From Pseudomonas sp. S06B 330 (GTDB lineage Bacteria > Pseudomonadota > Gammaproteobacteria > Pseudomonadales > Pseudomonadaceae), in the NCBI RefSeq assembly GCF_002845275.2, contig NZ_CP088149.1:3592501-3656500 (forward strand): 64,000 nucleotides of DNA. Direction: 5' to 3'. The position numbers and the translations under genes are program-made. Under the pieces are notes generated by a model that saw nothing but the letters and a program-made list of their open reading frames with translations, was not told the DNA's origin and did no database searches. Below, in pieces: positions 46,668-55,745 of the stretch; the stretch's first letter is position 1; each line of letters opens with the position of its first letter.

Positions 46668-48290
46668 ATGTCCGGCCAAGGTAAATTCAAGAAGCAGCTG
46701 TCGCTGACCGACCTCACGTTCATCGGCCTCGGGGCCATCTTCGGCTCCGGCTGGTTGTTCGCCGCCAGTCATGTTTCAACGATCGCCGGCCCCGCCGGTA
46801 TTTTCTCCTGGCTGCTGGGCGGCTTCGCCGTGTTGCTGCTAGGCATCGTCTATTGCGAGTTGGGCGCCGCCCTGCCGCGGGCCGGTGGTGTGGTGCGCTA
46901 CCCAGTGTTTTCCCACGGCCCGCTACTCGGCTATCTGATGGGCTTTATCACCCTGATCGCCTTTTCCAGCCTGGTGGCGATCGAAGTGGTCGCCGCCCGC
47001 CAATACGCCGCTGCCTGGTTTCCCAGCCTGACTCAAGCGGGCTCCAGCAACCCGACGGTGGTGGGCTGGCTGCTGCAGTTCGGCCTGCTGTGCCTGTTTT
47101 TCTTGCTCAACTACTACAGCGTCAAGACCTTCGCCAAAGCCAACAACTTCATCAGCCTGTTCAAGTTCATCGTGCCGCTGCTGGTGATCGGCGTACTGTT
47201 CACCTTCTTCAAACCAGAAAATCTCACGGTTCAGGGCTTCGCCCCCTACGGCCTGTCCGGCATTGAAATGGCGGTGTCGGCAGGCGGGATCATCTTCGCC
47301 TACCTAGGCCTGACACCGATCATTTCCGTGGCCAGCGAAGTGCGCAATCCGCAACGCACCATCCCCATCGCCCTGATCCTTTCAGTCCTGCTCTCGACCC
47401 TGATCTACGTGCTGCTGCAAGTGGCCTTTCTCGGCAGCATCCCCACCGAAATGCTCGCCAATGGCTGGAGCGGCATCGCCAAGGAATTCTCCCTGCCTTA
47501 CCGCGACATCGCCCTGACCCTGGGCATCGGCTGGCTGGCTTACATGGTGGTGGCTGATGCGGTGATCTCACCCAGCGGCTGCGGCAACATCTACATGAAC
47601 GCCACGCCGCGCGTGGTCTACGGCTGGGCGCGCACCGGGACGTTCTTCAAGATATTCACCCGCATTGATGAAAAGTCCGGCATTCCACGCCCTGGCCTGT
47701 GGCTGACCTTCGCCCTGTCGGTATTCTGGACCCTGCCTTTCCCCTCGTGGGAAGCGCTGATCAATGTGGTCTCCGCTGCCCTGGTGCTGAGCTATGCGAT
47801 CGCCCCGGTCACTGTCGCGGCCCTGCGCCGTAACGCCCCAGACCTGCAGCGGCCGTTCCGGGTCAAAGGCTTTGCCGTGCTCGGCCCGGTGTCGTTCATC
47901 ATCGCTGCGCTGATCGTCTACTGGTCGGGTTGGAACACCGTGTCGTGGCTGCTTGGCCTGCAGATTCTGATGTTCATCGTCTACCTGCTGTGCAAGCACC
48001 TGGTGCCTACTGACCACCTGAGCATCGCCCAGCAAGTGCGCAGCTCGGCCTGGCTGATCGGTTTCTACGCCGCCACCATCATTCTCTCGGGCCTGGGCAG
48101 TTTCGGTGGCCTGGGCGTGCTCAGCCACCCGTTCGATACCTTGGCCGTGGCTGCCAGTGCCCTGGTCATCTACTACTGGGGCGCACGCACCGGTGTACCG
48201 GCGCACCTGGTACGCCTGGACGGTGATGAAGAAACCAGCGAAGCCCAACCCGTTCACGGCCGCCCTCTTGGCCAGCCGCAACCCAACTAA
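46668..48290 (+). CDS. APC-family permease, probable hydroxyproline/proline uptake
   Basis: A 540-residue amino acid transporter with twelve or more hydrophobic segments. The APC start motif [20 protein letters not shown] and the conserved [19 protein letters not shown] loop are clear. It lies between the deaminase and the semialdehyde dehydrogenase genes, so uptake of hydroxyproline is the natural inference, though not proven by sequence. The ATG of [10 protein letters not shown] has AAGAAGG upstream; the same frame is open earlier through a REP element, which is not a credible start. The hydrophilic tail of about 25 residues is unremarkable. Confidence 0.85.
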   Translation: MSGQGKFKKQLSLTDLTFIGLGAIFGSGWLFAASHVSTIAGPAGIFSWLLGGFAVLLLGIVYCELGAALPRAGGVVRYPVFSHGPLLGYLMGFITLIAFSSLVAIEVVAARQYAAAWFPSLTQAGSSNPTVVGWLLQFGLLCLFFLLNYYSVKTFAKANNFISLFKFIVPLLVIGVLFTFFKPENLTVQGFAPYGLSGIEMAVSAGGIIFAYLGLTPIISVASEVRNPQRTIPIALILSVLLSTLIYVLLQVAFLGSIPTEMLANGWSGIAKEFSLPYRDIALTLGIGWLAYMVVADAVISPSGCGNIYMNATPRVVYGWARTGTFFKIFTRIDEKSGIPRPGLWLTFALSVFWTLPFPSWEALINVVSAALVLSYAIAPVTVAALRRNAPDLQRPFRVKGFAVLGPVSFIIAALIVYWSGWNTVSWLLGLQILMFIVYLLCKHLVPTDHLSIAQQVRSSAWLIGFYAATIILSGLGSFGGLGVLSHPFDTLAVAASALVIYYWGARTGVPAHLVRLDGDEETSEAQPVHGRPLGQPQPN

Positions 48291-48301
48291 GTGAGGACTG
48301 C

Positions 48302-49876
48302 ATGCCCATTCTCGGTGAACTGCTGATCGGCCGCACGGCCCGCCCAGGCCAAAACGGCACCTTCCAGGCCATCGACGCCGCCAGCGCCCAAGCGCTGGTT
48401 CCGGTGTTCGGCGGTGCCAGCCTCGACGACCTCGATCAAGCCTGTGCCTTGGCCGCACAAGCCTTCGATCATTACCGCGCCACCACCCCGGCGCAACGCG
48501 CCGCGTTGCTTGACGCTATCGCCAGCAACCTCCTCACCTTGGGTGACGCGTTGATTCAACGCTGCATGAGCGAAACCGGTCTGCCCCGCGCCCGCCTTGA
48601 AGGTGAGCGCGGGCGCACCGTCAGCCAGCTTGGCCTGTTCGCGCAAGTACTGCGCGAAGGCAGCTACCTGGACTGTCGTATCGACCCGGCACAACCGCTG
48701 CGCCAACCGCTGCCGAAAGTCGACCTGCGCCTGCGCAACATTCCGCTTGGCCCGGTGGCGGTGTTCGGTGCCAGCAACTTTCCCCTGGCCTTTTCTGTGG
48801 CCGGTGGCGACAGCGCTTCAGCCCTGGCCGCTGGCTGCCCGGTGATCGTCAAAGCCCACTCGGCGCACCCCGGCACCTCGGAACTGGTGGGCCGCGCCAT
48901 ACAACAAGCGGTACGCGACTGCGACCTGCCCGAAGGCGTGTTCAGCCTGCTGTTCGACAGCGGCCGCTCAATCGGCCAGGGCCTGGTGGCCGACCCGCGA
49001 ATCAAGGCCGTCGGCTTTACGGGTTCACGCAGCGGTGGCGTAGTGCTTATGCAGATCGCCGCCAACCGCCACGAACCGATCCCGGTGTACGCAGAAATGA
49101 GCGCCATCAACCCAGTGATCTTGCTGCCCTCTGCCCTGGCCGAGCGTGCCAGCAGCATTGCCGACAGCTTCATTGCCTCGCTGACCCTCGGCGCCGGGCA
49201 GTTCTGCACCAACCCCGGCCTGATCCTGGCCATCGACAGCCCGACCCTGCGCCAGTTTGAACTCGCTGCCAGTGCCCGCCTGCAAGCGGTACCAGCACAA
49301 ACCATGCTCACCCCCGGGATCTGCCAAAGTTACCGCGCCGGTGTTGTCGCTTGGCGCGAGCGCGGCGATGTCCAGCTACTGGCCGAGGGTGACAGTGGCA
49401 GCGAACAGCAAGCGCGCGCCGCCCTGTTTGTGACCAGTGCGCAAACCTTTCTGGCACAACCGGCATTGCGCGAAGAAGTCTTCGGTGCCTGTTCACTGAT
49501 CGTGCGCTGCAAAGACCTGTCGGAGCTGCAACAGGTCATCCATACCCTCGAAGGTCAGCTCACCATCGCCCTGCACCTGAACGCCGCCGACCACCCGCAG
49601 GCCGCGCACCTGCTGCCGCTGCTGGAGCGCAAGGCCGGACGGATCCTGGTCAACGGTTTTGGTACCGGTGTGGAAGTCGGCCACGCCATGGTTCACGGCG
49701 GCCCTTTCCCCGCCACCTCAGACAGCCGCACCACCTCGGTGGGTAGCCTGGCCATCCAACGCTTCTTGCGCCCAGTCAGCTACCAGGACCTGCCGGACGC
49801 GCTGTTGCCGCCCGAACTGCAACAGGCTAACCCCCTCAACCTGCCCCGTCGCCTGAATGGAGAACTGCGCTCGTGA
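48302..49876 (+). CDS. lhpG: 2-oxoglutarate semialdehyde dehydrogenase (NADP+)
   Basis: A 524-residue aldehyde dehydrogenase of the KGSADH type. The catalytic Cys302 lies in [15 protein letters not shown]; the glutamate is in [15 protein letters not shown] and the cofactor loop is [11 protein letters not shown]. Further blocks ([27 protein letters not shown]) are those of the type III enzyme of hydroxyproline and sugar pathways. It oxidises the deaminase product to 2-oxoglutarate, which enters the TCA cycle. It follows the permease by 11 bases and overlaps the reductase gene by four. Confidence 0.9.
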   Translation: MPILGELLIGRTARPGQNGTFQAIDAASAQALVPVFGGASLDDLDQACALAAQAFDHYRATTPAQRAALLDAIASNLLTLGDALIQRCMSETGLPRARLEGERGRTVSQLGLFAQVLREGSYLDCRIDPAQPLRQPLPKVDLRLRNIPLGPVAVFGASNFPLAFSVAGGDSASALAAGCPVIVKAHSAHPGTSELVGRAIQQAVRDCDLPEGVFSLLFDSGRSIGQGLVADPRIKAVGFTGSRSGGVVLMQIAANRHEPIPVYAEMSAINPVILLPSALAERASSIADSFIASLTLGAGQFCTNPGLILAIDSPTLRQFELAASARLQAVPAQTMLTPGICQSYRAGVVAWRERGDVQLLAEGDSGSEQQARAALFVTSAQTFLAQPALREEVFGACSLIVRCKDLSELQQVIHTLEGQLTIALHLNAADHPQAAHLLPLLERKAGRILVNGFGTGVEVGHAMVHGGPFPATSDSRTTSVGSLAIQRFLRPVSYQDLPDALLPPELQQANPLNLPRRLNGELRS

Positions 49877-50898
49877 GCGATACCGTCCACTTAAGCCTTG
49901 AAGAAGTCCATGACCTTGCTGTACATGCATTGACCCACAACGGCATGGGCGATGCCCACGCCCAGGCCATCGCCCGGGTGATCACCCAGGGCCAGCGTGA
50001 CGAATGCCACTCCCATGGCCTGTACCGGGTGCTGGTGTGCGTACACTCGCTGCGCAGCGGCAAGGTCGACCCCACTGCCCTACCAGCCCTACACACACTC
50101 AGCCCGGCCATCGTCAGCGTCGATGCCCACCACGCCTACTCCCTGCTCGCCTTCGAAACCGGCTTGCCGGTGCTCGTGGAAAAGGCCCGCACCTTTGGCC
50201 TGGCCGCCATGGTCATTCGCAACTGCTTTCATTTTTCGGCCCTGTGGCCAGAGGTCGAAGCCATCGCCGCCAACGGCCTCGCGGGCCTGGCCATGACCCC
50301 AAGCCACAGCTGGGTGGCACCGGCCGGTGGCAACCGCGGCGTGTTCGGCACCAACCCGCTGGCGTTCGCCTGGCCTCGGCCTGTAGGCGAGCCGTTCGTG
50401 TTTGACTTCGCCACCAGCGCCATTGCCCGCGGCGACATCGAACTGCATGCACGCCAAGGTAAAGCGATTCCATCGGGCTGGGCGGTGGATGCCGAGGGGC
50501 AGCCAACCACTGACGCACGCGCGGCGCTGGAAGGCGCAATGCTGACCTTTGGTGGGCACAAGGGTTCGGCTTTGTCGGCGATGATTGAACTGCTGGCAGC
50601 GGCACTTATTGGCGACCTGACCAGCGCCGAGTCAATGGCCTTTGACCAAGGGGTTGGCGCCACGCCGTGTCATGGCGAATTGCTGCTGGCGTTTGATCCC
50701 AAGGTGTTTTTGGGTGACGAGCTTGAGGCCGGACTGCACCGGGCTGAGGGCATGTTCCGCGCTATCACCGAGCAAGGTGCACGGTTGCCCTCACAGCGAC
50801 GCTTTGCAGCGCGCAGGCGCTCGATTGCGCAGGGGGTGGACGTAGACCGGCAGGTTTATGACGATGTCAGGCGACTGCTGGACGGTGACCGTCTGTAG
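49873..50898 (+). CDS. Ldh/malate-dehydrogenase-like imine reductase (DpkA/LhpD-like)
   Basis: A 341-residue member of the LDH2/MDH2 oxidoreductase family: [55 protein letters not shown] and the cofactor-binding [20 protein letters not shown]. In Pseudomonas hydroxyproline clusters the equivalent enzyme reduces 1-pyrroline-2-carboxylate or 1-piperideine-2-carboxylate to L-proline or L-pipecolate. It may thus recycle side products of the dehydrogenase. The GTG start overlaps the upstream stop (GTGA). It is the last gene of the operon, and a REP fragment overlaps its stop codon. Confidence 0.87.
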   Translation: MSDTVHLSLEEVHDLAVHALTHNGMGDAHAQAIARVITQGQRDECHSHGLYRVLVCVHSLRSGKVDPTALPALHTLSPAIVSVDAHHAYSLLAFETGLPVLVEKARTFGLAAMVIRNCFHFSALWPEVEAIAANGLAGLAMTPSHSWVAPAGGNRGVFGTNPLAFAWPRPVGEPFVFDFATSAIARGDIELHARQGKAIPSGWAVDAEGQPTTDARAALEGAMLTFGGHKGSALSAMIELLAAALIGDLTSAESMAFDQGVGATPCHGELLLAFDPKVFLGDELEAGLHRAEGMFRAITEQGARLPSQRRFAARRRSIAQGVDVDRQVYDDVRRLLDGDRL

Positions 50899-50910
50899 CC
50901 GTTGCCGCCA
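50895..50910. repeat. REP fragment, family A
   Basis: gtagccgttgccgcca overlaps the stop codon of the reductase gene and matches the first half of the family A elements at 24540 and 33193. The second half has decayed. Confidence 0.55.
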
Positions 50911-51071
50911 TTGTGCCGCTTTGGCGTTTCTTTGCGACAGTTCGCTCACCGAGGGCTCCTCTACCGTTTGCGTGTGGTTGCAGATCGTGACCGAGATGAT
51001 GGGCCGTATCGGGCAGTTGCCCACGCTTTAATGGCACTCTTCTCCCAAGGGCACAGGCCTCGCACTAATGT

Positions 51072-51106
51072 AACGTAACCGATCGACAGCGCCGGTCGGT
51101 TACGTT
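51072..51106 (-). terminator. Stem-loop ending the 51-53 kb cassette
   Basis: Perfect 11-bp arms (aacgtaaccga / tcggttacgtt) around a 13-base loop, 17 bases after the stop of the last cassette gene. The loop may pair further. Only a short A/T stretch follows. Confidence 0.6.
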
Positions 51107-51123
51107 TAAACGTCTTGCCAGCA

Positions 51124-51495
51124 TTACCAAGGGAAAGCGGTAACAATGAAGGTATCACCCGAGTGTTTTATCTCCATCACCAGGCGCACTGACTGGGTAT
51201 CCACCCCATTCCTCCCCGTCCCGCATTGCACCTGAGTGTCGACGTCGTAGGTACTACGTTTATTGGCATCTTGCGCAAGGGTCATGGTACCAATGCTTTT
51301 TGCCTGCTGGCGAAACAGGTCAAAAGCACTATTGACCCGTGCTTTGATCTGCTCTTCATCGCCATACCATTTGGATTTGCGCTGCCATCCATTGGCCATG
51401 GCGGAGTCGCACCCTTCAAGACCGTGCACCGTCAAAATATGATCCCACGAGACGCCGGTGAGTTTTAAATCATCACCATGAAATTCAATTGGCAT
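51124..51495 (-). CDS. Small protein resembling BECR-fold (EndoU-like) RNase toxin domains
   Basis: A 123-residue protein without signal peptide or membrane segment. It begins with WDHILTVHGLEGC (residues 17-29, His19 and His24), then a helical stretch (EEQIKARVNSAFDLFRQQAK). It ends with strands TYDVDTQVQCGTG and VRLVMEIKHSGDTFIVTAFP. The opening 'HIL..H', a helix, and a final pair of strands ending in '[IV]TA[FY]P' is the layout I associate with bacterial EndoU and related BECR nucleases in polymorphic toxins. This is pattern resemblance only; no family is certain. It is the last gene of the cassette, and no immunity gene is recognised. Confidence 0.55.
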   Translation of the reverse strand: MPIEFHGDDLKLTGVSWDHILTVHGLEGCDSAMANGWQRKSKWYGDEEQIKARVNSAFDLFRQQAKSIGTMTLAQDANKRSTYDVDTQVQCGTGRNGVDTQSVRLVMEIKHSGDTFIVTAFPW

Positions 51496-51569
51496 ACGTC
51501 ATTCCTCGTTATCGATATCGGCTGAAAAAGCTACCCCTACAAGCGAGCAACTTTCACCACAGGCAGCCC

Positions 51570-51881
51570 TTAACGGCTAAAAACAACACTCTGCTCGGCG
51601 CCACCCGGCGCACCGTAACGCAACGCGATCTGGGTATCGCCATTCCTTTCCATGAAGGCCAGATTACCGGGATTGATCGTAACGTCTGCTGGCGACTCTT
51701 TTCGATACATCGCCATGGGCTCAGACGTACCCACACCTATTGAATCGAAAGTAATAGTTAACGTTACCGCTTCGCCGACATTCAAACTTGCCACCGGCTT
51801 CTTTTTTAGAAAGAACGTTACGCGCAAGTTAATTGCACCTGGAGGGTTGGCGGTTGGAATACTGTTCAAATTAACGACCAT
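51570..51881 (-). CDS. Hypothetical beta-rich small protein
   Basis: A 103-residue protein I do not recognise. It has no cysteine, no signal peptide and little predicted helix. Alternating hydrophobic segments (INLRVTFFLKKKPVASLN, AVTLTITFDSIGV, GNLAFMERNGDTQIALRYG) suggest a beta sandwich of the immunoglobulin or C2-like kind. Base composition is AT-richer than the flanks, which suggests a different origin. It lies 41 bases after the 359-residue gene and 74 before the EndoU-like gene on the same strand, so it is part of one transcript. Confidence 0.65.
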   Translation of the reverse strand: MVVNLNSIPTANPPGAINLRVTFFLKKKPVASLNVGEAVTLTITFDSIGVGTSEPMAMYRKESPADVTINPGNLAFMERNGDTQIALRYGAPGGAEQSVVFSR

Positions 51882-51922
51882 GGAGATATCTCCTACGTTG
51901 AAGTATGAGCCTTGTTAAGGTG

Positions 51923-53002
51923 TCAAGCCGTTCCAGCCTCAACATCGACAGCGCGCGTGCTACCCGGCCAGACGCCGTACAACTGGACATGCCGCACGCC
52001 ACCGATCCACTGCCCACGCGGGCTTTTCCATTGCAGCGTGTGTTTTTCCGTCGTCATCACGCCGCGAAACCCACACTCCAGAACAACATTGCTGGCGTCC
52101 AACGGGATATCGCTGAAGGTCACGGTCAACCCGCCCGAAGCCGTACCTTCGGCACGCTTGCGTCCGCCCGCCGTGTCGTAGGCCAAGTGGGCGTCGACGA
52201 TATAGGTGCCACCGTTAGCGTTACTGATGATCAACTGAAAAGCGCTGATGTGGGTGATCCAGCGCGGCAGCAACAGCCGCCCGTCGAAAGAGGCAAAGGT
52301 GTACGCCAGCGGCGCCGAACCTTCTGCCAGCACGCCTGACTCGCTTGGCCACAAGTGCTTGTCGACGCTTTTACTGGAACTTGCCGAGGTAAAGGAGCCT
52401 TTGCCTTTCGCTTCACCGACCATCTTCTGTACAGCTGAGGCATTGCCTTTCAAGGTGAACGAGTTATCGCTGGCCATCGAACCGACATTCAAGCCACTGC
52501 GGGCATACAGCACGCTGGTGATAATGCCAAAGCCTTGCGCGATGCCGTTGCCCGAACCCATGCCGGATTGGCCGGCACGCTGGACCAACCAATCCAGTTG
52601 ATTGGCCAGCACTGCATCCGGGTTGTTCAGGACCGACTCTGAGTCCAGCGCACACTTGGACACCATTGACCCCTCTCGGCCAAACTTCCAGGCAATCTCC
52701 AAACCGGCTTTGGCGGTAACGCCCGTCTCCGGGTCAGTGACTTCAGCCCCCAGGTCAACTTCGGTCTCGGTGCGAGATACTTCGCTGGACATCGTGTCCC
52801 AATCTGAACTGACTGCGGTTTTTTTAAAATCGCCAGGCGTTAATCCCGGCAGCGTATCGGCAATGAGTTTGAAGGTGCCTGTCAGCGGGTCCAAGATGCC
52901 GACTGCACCGGGAGCAACTTCACTGCTCAGCGTCCAGTTGCCCCAGAGCGTCGGGTTAGATTTCCTGATAATTTGAGTAAACTGCCCATTCCAGTTGATC
53001 AT
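51923..53002 (-). CDS. Hypothetical 359-residue protein of the cassette
   Basis: I know no family for this protein. There is no signal peptide. Residues 15-55 (NPTLWGNWTLSSEVAPGAVG onward) look like an ordered start. Residues 145-215 are rich in Gly, Ser and Ala with an alternating hydrophobic pattern (GIAQGFGIITSVLYARSGLN, KGSFTSASSSKSVD), reminiscent of amphipathic strands. The last 120 residues are beta-rich (FQLIISNANGGTYIVDAHL, GLTVTFSDIPLDASNVVLE, TLQWKSPRGQWIGG). AAGGCG precedes the ATG. A membrane-active or extracellular effector role is possible but not shown. Confidence 0.7.
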   Translation of the reverse strand: MINWNGQFTQIIRKSNPTLWGNWTLSSEVAPGAVGILDPLTGTFKLIADTLPGLTPGDFKKTAVSSDWDTMSSEVSRTETEVDLGAEVTDPETGVTAKAGLEIAWKFGREGSMVSKCALDSESVLNNPDAVLANQLDWLVQRAGQSGMGSGNGIAQGFGIITSVLYARSGLNVGSMASDNSFTLKGNASAVQKMVGEAKGKGSFTSASSSKSVDKHLWPSESGVLAEGSAPLAYTFASFDGRLLLPRWITHISAFQLIISNANGGTYIVDAHLAYDTAGGRKRAEGTASGGLTVTFSDIPLDASNVVLECGFRGVMTTEKHTLQWKSPRGQWIGGVRHVQLYGVWPGSTRAVDVEAGTA

Positions 53003-53145
53003 GTTTATTCGCCTTAAGTGCTGCGCATTGAAAGATCCTTTTTACTGATGCGACTGTACGACTTGAAAAAGCCGCATAACGCCCGACAAGGATGGTTAGT
53101 CGTGCGTCGCCATCATCTTGTGCGTGCACCGTCAGTACTTAAATA

Positions 53146-53158
53146 ACGCCGATGGCGT
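53146..53158. promoter_or_regulatory. Short palindrome between the regulator and the cassette
   Basis: acgcc-gat-ggcgt, a 5-bp inverted repeat in the 175-base gap between the IstA/LuxR-like gene and the 359-residue gene. It could be an operator or a decayed terminator. The rest of the gap shows no clear promoter. Confidence 0.3.
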
Positions 53159-53177
53159 AGTGTTTTAATGCAAGTAA

Positions 53178-53996
53178 TCATGAGCGCTCACCGCCAACGG
53201 CATACCACATGAGCGATGCCATGGTGTGCACCCCCATAGACTTCATGGCGTGCTCACGATGCTTGCGCACCGTTGCAGGACTGATACGTAGGCATTTGGC
53301 AATTTCTTTACTGGTCAATCCTTTAGCCAGGCACATCACAACTTGCCGCTCACGCGCGCTGAGCCGGGAAAGTGCCAACTGATCCTGGGCCTGGCCCTGC
53401 CGTTGCAGCGTGCCGACGGCGAATGCGACTAACTGCGCAGTGCTATGCAGACCACACTTGCCAAGAATGTTGCATCGATGTTTACGCACGGTAAGGGACG
53501 CGATCCCCATCGATGAGGCGATTTCCCGGCAGGACCGGCCCCTGGCAACCCAACTGAGCACCTCCCGCTCCCGGGTGGTCAGCCCGACAAACGTACAAGC
53601 CTCTTCAGGCTCAACATTGAGTGGCACAGAACCCGCACGGCCGGGTGCATTGTTCAGTTGCAACTTCCAGGACCGGCAGTAGCGGTAAACCAGGCTCTTG
53701 CTACCAGGAAAACCGATGGCCTGCAGGCACTCGAAGTAGGTGGCAACGCTGCTGCGTTGACGCTCGCCGCTGTCGATACCCGCCTTGAGCCAGAGCAGCA
53801 GGTGCTCCTTGTAGCGGTCAAGCAGCCCCGCAGCCGTTGCGCGTTGCGGGTAACGTGGCTGTCCCCCTTGCGGTGCGGACAGCCAACGTTTGGCAGTGTT
53901 TCTGGAGATACACAGGCGTCGGGCAGCTTCACGCACCGAGACACCTTCATGGTGTACCAGATACCGGAGTTTTCGCAGAGTCTGCGCGCTGATCAC
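53178..53996 (-). CDS. IstA-like helix-turn-helix region fused to two LuxR-type DNA-binding domains
   Basis: A 272-residue protein with an unexpected layout. Residues 1-110 read like the N-terminus of IS21 IstA transposases: GVSVREAARRLCISRNTAKRW, DRYKEHLLLWLKAG, IGFPGSKSLVYRYCRSW. No DDE catalytic core follows. Instead, residues 137-193 (LTTREREVLSWVARGRSCRE, ASLTVRKHRCNILGK) and 210-267 (LSARERQVVMCLAKGLTSKE, SPATVRKHREHAMKS) are two LuxR/GerE helix-turn-helix domains in tandem. There is no sensor domain. It is probably a domesticated transposase part reused as a regulator, and the three genes downstream on the same strand are its likely targets. The start is GTG. Each domain is clear; the combination is new to me. 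Confidence 0.82.
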   Translation of the reverse strand: MISAQTLRKLRYLVHHEGVSVREAARRLCISRNTAKRWLSAPQGGQPRYPQRATAAGLLDRYKEHLLLWLKAGIDSGERQRSSVATYFECLQAIGFPGSKSLVYRYCRSWKLQLNNAPGRAGSVPLNVEPEEACTFVGLTTREREVLSWVARGRSCREIASSMGIASLTVRKHRCNILGKCGLHSTAQLVAFAVGTLQRQGQAQDQLALSRLSARERQVVMCLAKGLTSKEIAKCLRISPATVRKHREHAMKSMGVHTMASLMWYAVGGERS

Positions 53997-54086
53997 CTCC
54001 GCACTTCCCTGTTGAGTTTCTCAGCAGGATAGGCAGCTAATGTGGCTCAGTTTTGGATTGGAAAATTTCCGCTTTTCTACCGGGTG

Positions 54087-54731
54087 TTACGCAGCAACCT
54101 GGCGACGCATTGTGAGAATGGCAGCGCCGAAACAAATGAACGTCGAACCCACCAGCCGACTGACCCACAGCGAAAACTTCGGCCGTGTCAGCATGCCCTT
54201 GGCCCGGGCAGCCAGTGCGGCATACAGGCTCAATGAAGCCAACGACAAAGCCATGAATATCGACGTAAGGATCAGAAACTGCGGTAGCAGGGCTGCGCTC
54301 TGGTCGATGAACTGCGGGAACAACGCGGTGAAGAACATCGTCGCTTTGGGGTTAGTGGCTGCGGTCAGCATGGCCGACTTGTACAGCTTCAGTCGCGATG
54401 GTTTAAGTGCATGTTGATCCGCTTGAACAGCGTCCGTGAGCATCGGACTCTTTTTCATCAACTGCTTGGCGCCCAAATAGAACAAGTAACCAGCGCCCAT
54501 GATCTTCACCGCGTTAAACATCCATTCAGAGCTGGCGAGCAAGGCGCCCAGCCCCAGCATGGCAGCCGCCGACAGGCAAAACAGGCCGCAGGCATTGCCC
54601 AGCGAAGACCACAGTGCATAACGCGGCCCATAAGCGAGGCTGTTGTTGATCGCCATCAAGGTGGCAGGCCCCGGGCTGGCAATGGCAATCGCCGCAACCA
54701 GGGTAAAAGCGAGAAGCGCGTGAAAATCCAT
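54087..54731 (-). CDS. LysE-family amino acid exporter
   Basis: A 214-residue membrane protein with about six hydrophobic segments and the LysE/RhtB start: LVAAIAIASPGPATLMAINNSLAYGPR (Gly-Pro-x-Thr motif), then GYLFYLGAKQL and NPKATMFFTALFPQF. These proteins export amino acids such as homoserine, threonine or cysteine; the substrate is unknown. It lies 90 bases upstream of the IstA/LuxR fusion gene on the same strand. The gap holds ggaaaatttcc, so separate promoters are likely. Confidence 0.9.
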   Translation of the reverse strand: MDFHALLAFTLVAAIAIASPGPATLMAINNSLAYGPRYALWSSLGNACGLFCLSAAAMLGLGALLASSEWMFNAVKIMGAGYLFYLGAKQLMKKSPMLTDAVQADQHALKPSRLKLYKSAMLTAATNPKATMFFTALFPQFIDQSAALLPQFLILTSIFMALSLASLSLYAALAARAKGMLTRPKFSLWVSRLVGSTFICFGAAILTMRRQVAA

Positions 54732-54908
54732 TTTTCCGGTTCATCAGTGATTGGCAGGGTTTTGCATGGTACAGGACAACCGTGAGCTAATCCTCATACC
54801 GCAAATGTGCTGATTGGATCCATACTACAGAAACGATAAACTTGCCCGCGCTACACAGCGCACACCTCTACCGTGTGCGTGTTCATACCTTACAGGAGCT
54901 CCACAGAC

Positions 54909-55610
54909 ATGAACGTCTCGTTTCGCCCTCATTGGCTACTCGCCCTCGCCCTTCCCCTCGCCCTCATCGCCTGCGGCAATGATGAACCTGAACAGCGCGC
55001 CGCGTTCACCCAGTTTTTGCAAACTCGTATCATCGACAAGCCCGGTGTCCGCGTCCCCAAGCTGACGCCGGATGAGTCGAAGGCGTTTGGCGACTACCGC
55101 GTACATTACGCAGTGATCACCGACTTCAATGGCGAGATGGACGCGACGGTAAAACCCCTGGGCAGCCTGGTGCAGAAAGGCTCGATGCGCTCATTGAATG
55201 ATGTCATTTCACGCCGTGACGATATCAAGGCGATTCAAACCGGCCTGAACGACATGGCCGCGCAGCTCAAGCAGCAACAGGCAAAAGCCGATAGCGCCCA
55301 CGCCCAGCTCAAGCAACCGGAAGACTTGAAGGTGGTGTATGACAAAGCCTTCGAAAAAACCGTCAGCGTCCCGGCCAACACCTTCCTGCAAGTGCTGCCG
55401 CAAATCAACAGCACCCTCGACAGCAGCCTGAAAGTGGCCGATTACGTCAATGCCCACAAGGCACAGATCGAAATCAATGGCCCGGTGGTCAAGGTCCAGG
55501 ACCCTAACGTGCAGGCGGAGTTGAACACGCTGCTGCAGGAGTTGAACGCCCAGGCTCAAACCATTCAACAGGCTCAAGTACGCATGCAGGCGGTCATGCT
55601 CGGGCGCTAA
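54909..55610 (+). CDS. DUF3053-like lipoprotein
   Basis: A 233-residue lipoprotein: signal peptide with lipobox LALIACGND, giving Cys as the first mature residue, and Asn-Asp after it. The body is helical and resembles the YiaF/DUF3053 family: EQRAAFTQFLQTRIIDKPGV, LTPDESKAFGDYRVHYAVI and long coiled helices. Location is the inner leaflet of the outer membrane or the periplasmic face of the inner membrane. No function is known. AGGAG lies about ten bases before the ATG. It is divergent from the LysE-type gene. Confidence 0.85.
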   Translation: MNVSFRPHWLLALALPLALIACGNDEPEQRAAFTQFLQTRIIDKPGVRVPKLTPDESKAFGDYRVHYAVITDFNGEMDATVKPLGSLVQKGSMRSLNDVISRRDDIKAIQTGLNDMAAQLKQQQAKADSAHAQLKQPEDLKVVYDKAFEKTVSVPANTFLQVLPQINSTLDSSLKVADYVNAHKAQIEINGPVVKVQDPNVQAELNTLLQELNAQAQTIQQAQVRMQAVMLGR

Positions 55611-55670
55611 ACACCGCTTGGTTATTGAGTACCTATCAGCGCGGGCTTACCGCCGGAGCTGAGCAAGAAA

Positions 55671-55689
55671 GGCCCGTCGTTGGCGGGCC
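55671..55689 (+). terminator. Hairpin after the DUF3053-like gene
   Basis: ggcccg / cgggcc with a 7-base loop, 60 bases past the stop codon and preceded by an A-rich run. Because of that A-run it could equally serve the convergent DUF3616 gene read from the other strand. Confidence 0.5.
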
Positions 55690-55745
55690 CTGAATGCACA
55701 AAGCGTTAACAGTGCAAGCGAGCGCGAGCACGTCGAGTTGCGCGG

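Noticed and set aside
53178..53996. An active IS21-type insertion sequence at 53 kb
   Set aside because: No DDE core, no IstB gene and no terminal repeats were seen; only the N-terminal IstA-like region is present, in frame with LuxR domains.
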